From Kryptolebias marmoratus (taxonomy: Eukaryota; Chordata; Actinopteri; Cyprinodontiformes; Rivulidae), in NCBI RefSeq assembly GCF_001649575.2, contig NC_051435.1:3796381-3860380 (forward strand): a stretch of 64,000 nucleotides of DNA, given 5' to 3'. The translations under genes and the position numbers were made by a program. The notes below the pieces were generated by a model. That model did not search any database and was not told where the DNA came from. It was given only the letters and a program-made list of their open reading frames with translations. Of this stretch, positions 51,801 to 60,800 are shown in pieces (the first letter of the stretch is position 1; each line of letters opens with the position of its first letter).

Positions 51801-54800
51801 GTTTGATTCACAAATTTAGTTTAACAGTGCACTCAGGAAACTAGTTTATTCCAAGTGATTTTTTAAAACAGAAAACCTTTCATTAGGTCATGACTCTCAG
51901 TTTGTAAGTGAACATCGTGCCCAACGTCCTTTAAGCTCACTGATGTTGAATCAAAACACATTTGTCTTCAGGAAAGGAGTGACCTTAGCCAACAAACCAG
52001 GCCTGTATGAGATGACCATGCCAGATGACAACCAGCACACGCTGAAGCTGCTGAAAGTGAAGAGTTCTGACATTGGTGAAATGACATTTTTGGCCACTAA
52101 TGAATACGGGAGCGATAGCTGCACCTTCACTGTGGAGATGGCAGGTAGGAAAAACATCTACCTGTAGAGTTAACAATGCCTTTATCTATTTGAATTTTAC
52201 ATATATTTTACTGTATCTTTCAACCAAATCCACAGCTCCACCAACATTTGAGACAATCATGGAGGACTTGGATGTTTGCACAGGGGAGACGCCTCGCTTT
52301 GCTGTCGTCGTTGAGGGCAAACCCATTCCTGACATCCTCTGGTTCAAGGTTTCCATCCATTTCAGCTGCAGATTTTTCACCTTTTTATACAAATCTTTAA
52401 AGTATGGAAAGAAAGAGCAAGTATACTGAAGCAGATTCCAGAGAAAAATGTTTATTTAGGGAACTGAAAAGATCTCAGTGTATTTTTTATGGAAAACTCT
52501 TTGTAAATAAAGTTAAATAATTCAAAAAGTGTAAAAGTTATAAATGCTAAAAGTCATAGCACATTATTCCCAACTGAGTCAATTATTTTGATATATGAAT
52601 GGTTGGATATTACAAAGTATGTGGAAGTACAACTTAGTCTGATTTCAAAAAATGTAAGAAAGAAACTATAAACAAGAAAATGGTAGTGGGAGTTCAGTTA
52701 AATATCAAGACAGCTGTTCATAAAACAAATTTTAAGAAAAATACCCCAATAATCATTGGTTTACCAGTCATTTGATCAAAAGCAATGTGTGCAAGTCATA
52801 TTCTCACCTTTTAGTTAATATTTGTGTAGCCTATAATGTTTTGTATAGATTTGATTTTGCAGAAAAAATGTAGGAGGTTTATAGTCTTTCACTTTATTGT
52901 ATTTAAGAGTAAAATTTGAAACCTTTGTTTGAGAATTGGTTCATATTTGCTTTCAGGCCGATGTCCTGCTGTCAGAGAGCAGTCACTACACGTTTGTGTA
53001 TGATGATAATGAATGCTCCTTGGTGGTTCTGAACGCTCATCCAGAGGACTCCGGGGTCTACACCTGCACTGCTCGAAACTTAGCAGGATCTGTGTCCTGC
53101 AAAGCTGAGCTCACTGTTCACAAAGGTAACACTTTACACTCAATGGAGTTGCATGAACACAAATGTGCTACTTTTAGTTTTTGGGAATTGATTGCACAGA
53201 TTATTTGATCTTGCTGATCCATTATTGCAGCCAAGAGTAAAGAGGAGCCAGTGGATGATGAGCAGGCTATTTTAAGGAAAATGCGCAGACTGACTGACTA
53301 CTATGACATCCACAAGGAAATCGGAAGGTAGCGTAAGCTGTTTATGAGCCAAAATAAAACACACATCTGCACTGCAGCCAACTTTCTTGTCTCTTTTATT
53401 AAGTGAAAACACAGTTTTTCCAATATATTATATCAAACATGTTAAACTAAAGCTGAAAGATGTTTCTGTCTGCAGGGGAGCTTTTTCCTACGTGAAACGT
53501 GTGACACAGAAAGCTAGCAAAATGGAGTATGCTGCTAAATTTATCTCCACTCGGGCCAAGAAGAAGGAATCTGCTCTGAGAGAGATGAACCTGCTTTCCA
53601 AGCTGGACCACGAGAGAGTCCTCTACTTTCACGATGCCTTCGAGAAAAAGAACACCGTCATCATCATCACGGAAATGTATCCTTAGTAAACAGTTTAAAC
53701 ACAGAGGCTGATTCAGATGATTCATTTAGCTTTGGAAAGTAAGAAAAAAAGAATAAAAGCAAAGAGTAAAATGTAAAATTCTAATATTGTATCAGTAAAT
53801 TAAGTTAAATTATAAATTGGGTGCAACAGAACAAGAGCCTTAATGTGATTTTAAAGCTGCCACGAGGAGGTGCTGGACAGATTTACAAAGAAATCTACAA
53901 TAATGGAGTCTGATGTAAGTCCTGTGTTTAACACCTTCAAATTTGGACTTTTTAAAATATCAGTATCAGCTGTAATTTCAAATATATTCCTGGATATAAA
54001 TCCAATATGCTGTATAATAATCTGCAAAAGCCTTTAGTCAGTCTTCATTGTTTGTATTTTCTTCCAAAAGAGGAAACAGGTTTTAGTTTTAGAATTTTCT
54101 TTGGACATTGGCTCCAGTTTGAGTTATTTTTAGTCCAGTCCTGACTCTTGGCATGATTTTTTTTTATTTTTTTTTAAATGTACAAACAAGCTCAGAAGAA
54201 TTGGCCAACAGATGGACAATATCTGAGAGTCGTGCATGTGTTGGAGAGGACTAATATCACACCAAAATGTAGCTCAATATCTGTAAAGCTGACACAGTTA
54301 TAGCCATTTTTTGTGTCTTCTAAGGTTGAGTAACTGTGGCAGCCATTTTGAATTTAGCTGACTCCAAAAGTTAATTAGTTGTAGGTGTACATCCAGTTGT
54401 TACTTTCTTAGAGTTTCATAAAACGCGTGCAGTGGTTCATGAGGTAAAGACAAATGAACACACCTTTTATACCAGCGATCAATAATTACAAGAAAGTCTG
54501 GCTCTTTTGAAGCTTTGGAAGAAGAATACTTCTGCTCATTCTTATTTTCTGTTCAACAGGTACGTTCATGCATCAGACAGCTGCTTGAGGGTGTGAACTA
54601 TCTTCATCATCTAAACATCATACACCTGGACATAAAGGTAAGACCTTTCCCCTTCCCACACCTTCATCATCACTATTTGAATCTGACAAAGGTTGCAGGT
54701 CTTTTTACAAAGCAAACATTTTTTTGCAACAGAACAATTTTTAATCTCTATATTTATTTCTTTGTCAGCCTGACAACATCCTCATGGCAGATCTCCAAAG

Positions 54801-57800
54801 TGATGAAATTCGAATATGTGATTTTGGCAACGCAGTGGAGATCACGCCCGATGAGGCTCAATACTGCAAATACGGCACACCAGAGTTTGTTGCTCCAGAA
54901 ATCGTCAATCAGACTCCTGTTTCAAAAGCTACAGATATATGGTAGAGCCTTTTTATTTATCATTTTTTTCTTTATAGGTATTTTTTATGTTTTTAAAAGT
55001 ATTTTCTTTTCTTCCTCTAGGTCTATAGGAGTTATAGCATACTTGTGGTGAGTGAATGTTTTCATTAAGCTCTTAGTTCTATGCATATTTCCTGTGTGTT
55101 CATCGTGAAATGTAACTGTTTGTCTGCATTATCAGTCTGACAGGAATTTCTCCATTTGCCGGGGAAAATGACCGGAGCTCGGTGCTGAACATCAGGAACT
55201 ATAACGTGGCTTTCGAGGAGAACATGTTTGCCGACCTTTGTCGAGAGGCAACAGGGTTCATCATAAAGCTGCTGGTGGCAGACAGGCTGTGAGCAACATT
55301 TCTGGATCACTGTTTGTTTCTATTTATTTTACTAAATATTTACAGATGTTGTGTTGCTACAGTGGCTTTACGAAATACAAAAAAAGAGTCAATTTTAATG
55401 TTGAACATTCTGAAAACATCAACCTTTTACTTGTACACCCGGTTTTTAATCCTGTAGTTACAGTCATGCAGGTGTCTGTGTCCAGAGCTTTAAAGTCTTA
55501 ATAAGTAAAAAGTGTATCTGATATCTAAAAAGTACAGATAAACAATTAACCAGTCCTTCCAGGGTTTTTCAGACTTTTGTTTGAGATTCTTGCAGCCTTA
55601 AAATTCAGAAAGTTACAATCAATGCAGTGTTTTGAATCTGTATTATTTCTGTTAATGTGACATAAACAAATCAATTTACAAAAATAGCTGCAAGTGTTAT
55701 GATTATTGTTTTCAAAACAGGCAAAAGAGTTTAACAGCAACACATCTAGAAATAATCAAATTTATTGTTACTAAAATAGAGCACTTATTTAAAATGTCCA
55801 TAATTTTTTAGGAGACCTGATTCTCAGGAATGTCTCAGACATCCTTGGTTTAAGGTAAGCAAAATCCAGATAATCATCCAGTTGATTTCATTTGTGAATA
55901 TTATGCTTGGTGCTTAATTGCTCACTCTTAAATTTAATGTACAATCATTTTACAGGTACTTAGCAAAGGAAAAGCTATAAGTACAGAAGCTTTAAAAAAG
56001 TTTGTATCTCGCAGAAAATGGCAGGTGAGTGACTTTTAAAAAAAGTATTATTTATTTTCTTTGTTGTGTTACACACAGAACACGTTTTGATTTTATAATG
56101 TTGTGATTACTTTTTTAGCGTTCCATAATCAACTATAAATCAAAAATGTTCATGAGATCCATACCAGAGTTGCTGAATGATTCCTCCAGCCACACCTCCA
56201 TCGCAGTTCCAAGGCACATGAAAGAGGGCTCCCCTTTGCCTTCATCGTCCTCAGATTCTGATGAAGACATTGATGAGCTGCCTTTTATTCCTATGCCACT
56301 TAACATGGATTTCTCTGGATCAAGGATGTCACTGACTGACATTCAGACCAGTGAGCAGCAAACAGGAAAGCTGAATGAAAAAAACAAATGGTCTGGGTCA
56401 CCCACCCAAGCCCAGGAGGCAATGGAGTGTGACCCTAAAGAACTGGAAAAAGAAGCAGTTGAAATAGCGGGTAAAGGAAAGCTTCAACGAAGGTCATCAG
56501 AAGACAATGACAAGGGTTTTTCTGAAGAATCACCTACTGAATTGCCTCAAAAATCAGAGCTTTCAAGAAAGCCACTGAAAAGAGGATCAAGCATGGACTC
56601 TGACAGAACAGAAGGAGGGCGGCGAAGAGGAGAACTGAGACGAGGTGGTTCGGCTGACAGCGCCTTGCTGCTCCGAATTACACCTGAGGAAGGAGCTGGA
56701 GAAGAAAACTATGAGGATGGCCGAAGAGTTCTGAAGAAAGCTGTATCTATGGAATTACCAAAAAGGAGCACCAGTCCAGGAACTGCCAAGATGAGTCAAG
56801 AAGACTATGCTCTGAAACTGGAACTGATGAGACAAAGACTGCTTCGTGGTGGCTCTGTAGACAACAAGATGAGTGGACTGAGAGGACCTCTTTTAGAAAC
56901 TTTAGGAATGGGCGATGAAAAACGAGCAATGCCCTCAGATCGCTACTCTCGCACTGCTCGCCTGGGCCCACCTCCGCTCACTAGAGCTGCATCCAGCGAT
57001 TTCCCAAGAGATGAAGTGCCTAAACCTAAAGTTTTACGTAAAAGTACTTCTTTCAGTCAGGGGGATTCAGAACCAATTGCTTTACACCGACGGTTAGGGG
57101 CTCCTCTGGAGATTCCTGTAGCAAAGATAGAAGAAAGAAGGCTCAAGGAGGCTATATCTATGTCAGCTCTAACAGAGCAAACCAAGCTAGATTCCCGTCC
57201 AGAAACACCCAGGGAACCTTCTCCAAGACCTCCAACTCCAGACTCCGTTGTTCAAGAAAGTCCAGCCAAAACAGAGAGTCAAGACTCACTAATGGAGAAG
57301 GAGGTAAAACCTGATGAGACTATCACTGAAAGGATGGAAGGGCTGACAGCAGATAGCAACTTTGATGAAAGATCAAGCACAAGTGGATTTTCAGAGAGGG
57401 ACATGAGTATTTCAGAAGAACCATTAACTGAGTCAGATAATGTGGGCCAGAGAATTCCTACTCCACCTCATATGGCCCAAAGCTCTAAAGAAGAAGAGAA
57501 AACGGAAGAAGAGCAAGAAAGAGAAAGGTTGCAGGAAGAGAAAGAACAGTTTGTAAAAGAAAAAATGGAAAGAGTTGACCATGTTGAATCAAACACTAAA
57601 GAAACTGTAGAAGATGTAAGGAATGTAGTGCATGCAGAAGGAAAAACTAGTGTCCCACTAAAGTCTTCTGAAATGACCATTACCACAAGCTCAGTTATGG
57701 TGAGACCAACACAAGAACATATCCAGCCCCCCAGTAATGTTGCTTCAACATATATAACACCCTTGGTTCCTGCACAAGTTGTTCTTCCAGATGGGAGAAA

Positions 57801-60800
57801 ATCTGCATATGCCAGTATAATGCAGACCATAATGGTTCCTTCACTCCAGCCACTCAATGAACCACCTCTTGGCCCCTCCTCACCTATCATTGTCCCAGGT
57901 ACAGCTGAAGCATCTTCACCAGTGACCATACCCTCTGATTTACCTAGTTTACCAAAGCCCATCATTGTATCAACCACTGAACACCCTGCAGTTTACTCAC
58001 GGGTAGCATCACCCGAAATGATCACCAAAGAACCCAGTCCACCAAAGACTTTTACACAGTCCTCATCCCAGCAAGAGGTCTCAGCAGGACCGGACTTAGA
58101 AGATATGACCTCTGAAGAAGTATTTGAGGCCCGGTTCAAAAAGCGTGAATCTTCCCTCTCAAGAAGTCTAAAATTTCTGTCACGATCAAAGAATGATGAC
58201 AGGTCACAGGCTACATCATTAGGCTCTACAGAGAAAATGGAGGAGATATACAGACCTGGGCCAATTGGTGCACCATTGGAAGTTGCATCGAGGAGACTTG
58301 AGGAAAAGTCCAAGTCAGTCCTGGATCTCCGTGAAGCTCAAAAGGATCAAGGCTTTATGAGAAGGCTGTCCATGCGTTTGAAGAGAACTCCATCAACAGA
58401 GCGCAAGGATGAAACATCGAAGGAAGACGATTCAGCTGGTTCAAGACGTAGGCTCTCTTGGACTCTTGGCAGAAGAGGGTCTCAGGAAAAGAGAGATGTG
58501 GAGGTAACGCGAATGGATGGAGAAGGTGAGAGATTGGTGGAACCTGAAGAAAAGGAACTGAAGAAACCTAATGAATCTCCAGTGTTGGCAATGCGCAGAA
58601 AGATCGAATCAACAGTGGCTGGGATTTCCACAAGAATCCGCAGTTACTCAGAGGAAAGAAAGGCATCCGAGGAGAAGGAATCTAAAAGAACACCCATACT
58701 GTCGATGCTTCGTCGTTCAGCATCAGAGATCAGAGCTCCAAAAGTTACCCATGTTCCTCAGAACCAGCTGGCATCTCAAGCCAGTAATGGAGCCTCTTTA
58801 GAGTCTCTAGACTCTACATCAAGCCTAAAATCAGAAACACTGAAAGGTATGGAGCAGTAGTTGATCTTCATAACACCACATTTGGTCAAGTGTTGTTGAA
58901 AAAGGTGTAAAATAACATGTATGTGAAATGATCTTTATTTTGTTTGTTCTTTTGTAAAGGAATGGAAGTTGAGCGCAGATCCCGCTGGGATCGTTGGGGC
59001 CTGACGAGAGGGAGACGAGATAAAACAGTATCACAGCCTGATATACCAGCAGCAATTTCCAGGGACAGCAGTTCCTCACGTTCACGCCAGTACTGTAAAC
59101 TGGTTTCTGGTAAGATATCTGCTAAATCAAAGTTATGATAATTTATCCCTCAATGGACAGTTTTGAATTTTAGGCTTTTCATATCCTTATTTATTCTCCC
59201 TGGTTCTTTTACATAAGTACACTGTCAAACCCTTAAAATAACCAATAAGTGCTTGATTGATTTTTTTATTATTATTATTTTGTGGCTGATAGCAAATTTG
59301 ATTTACTATTAGCAGCACAGAATCTTTATGTTGTCTGAAAAAGAGTCAAAAGTTGAACTATTGCAGCCATCCAAACGGTGAAGAGAGTAAAAGTGTGAAA
59401 GGACATTTATTTTAATGCTAAATGACACTGAGGTGCTGAGATACATTAAAACTGGAGCGGGTTCTGTTTCTGTTATGGGGGTTTTATTAGTGTCATGGGA
59501 TGCTGTTTAAATAAATGCTCTAGTTCAAATGCCGTTCACGGTAAGCACATCATTTAGTTGCTTAATAACTATGCATTTTAGGCCTCAATTTCCATTACAT
59601 ATTTACCAAGCTATAACAGAGATTCCTATTGAGATGGAAGGTTTAATTTGGCTTCAGTGACAAGGGTTTAACATCACTGGAGAAATTAAACCATAACTAT
59701 TACTTTGACCTGTCACAATACAATATAGATGTAATTTAATTGGTGCAATTTGTTTGGCTACCAGACTTTCCCCCAGTATTCCACATCAAGTTAAGGGATC
59801 ATGTTCTTCTGGAGGGCGATCCAGTGACACTCAGCTGTCTGCCTGCAGGAAGCCCCCACCCACACGTCACCTGGTTGAAAGGTAAGGGCTTAAAAAGGCA
59901 GTATGACCTTTTAGTAATAGAGGTTATATGGACAAAAGTGTTGTGTTTTAATTTTTCTCATTATCTTTGTCAGACAAGAAACCCCTGGAGATCGATGCCA
60001 GGATGAATATGATTTCCTGCCCTGATGGCCGGCAGCTGCTGATGATCATGCACACTACAAAAAAAGATGCAGGGGTTTATGAGTGTGTTGCTACAAACCC
60101 CCTGGCCTCTGTGTCCAGCTCTTGCACGATATCTCTTGCGCGTAAGCACAAAGACATTTTCCTTAAATACATGCCAACCAAATTAATTTAAACTCGACAA
60201 AGCAACAACTATTTGTTGTTGAATAAATACCCTCATTATATGAACTACAAATAGTAATTTATATGTTTTACAGGTCTACCCAATCGTCCCGGCACCCCAG
60301 AAATTCCTCAGAAGTATAACAACACAGCTTTGGTGCTGTGGAGGCCCTCAGATACCATGGCCCCATGTACATACTCTCTGGAGAGAAAAACAGAAGGTAC
60401 ATGGCTTTATGACTATGAACACGTTCAAATAACCACACATCTTTTATATGCTTTTAACCAGCTGTTGGTACAACACAAGTAGGAAACTTATATACAAAGG
60501 ATAACAAGGAACGCTCCAGCTTGAAGTATTTAGGTTTTACATTAAAGGCATTTAATGTAACATTTTTTTCCCAAATCAGTTCTATCTGTTTTATTATTTA
60601 TTAATGCATGCATGTTTAGCTAAAGCAAAAGAGTTTGTTTTATGAATTATGTTTCCAAAAGTATCCTTGGGGAATTGTACCCTTATTTTACCATAACAAC
60701 AATATTAATATTTCATCCATTCTGTTTTAGGTGAAAGCAACTGGCTAATTGTTGCTACTGGGGTTGCAGACTGTTATCACAATGTGACTGACCTGCCAGC

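Noticed and set aside
57468..58313. Minus-strand frames of 169 and 106 codons inside speg exon 30
   Set aside because: The plus-strand frame is continuous with both neighbours and conserved with human SPEG. The antisense frames are Ser-rich shadows.
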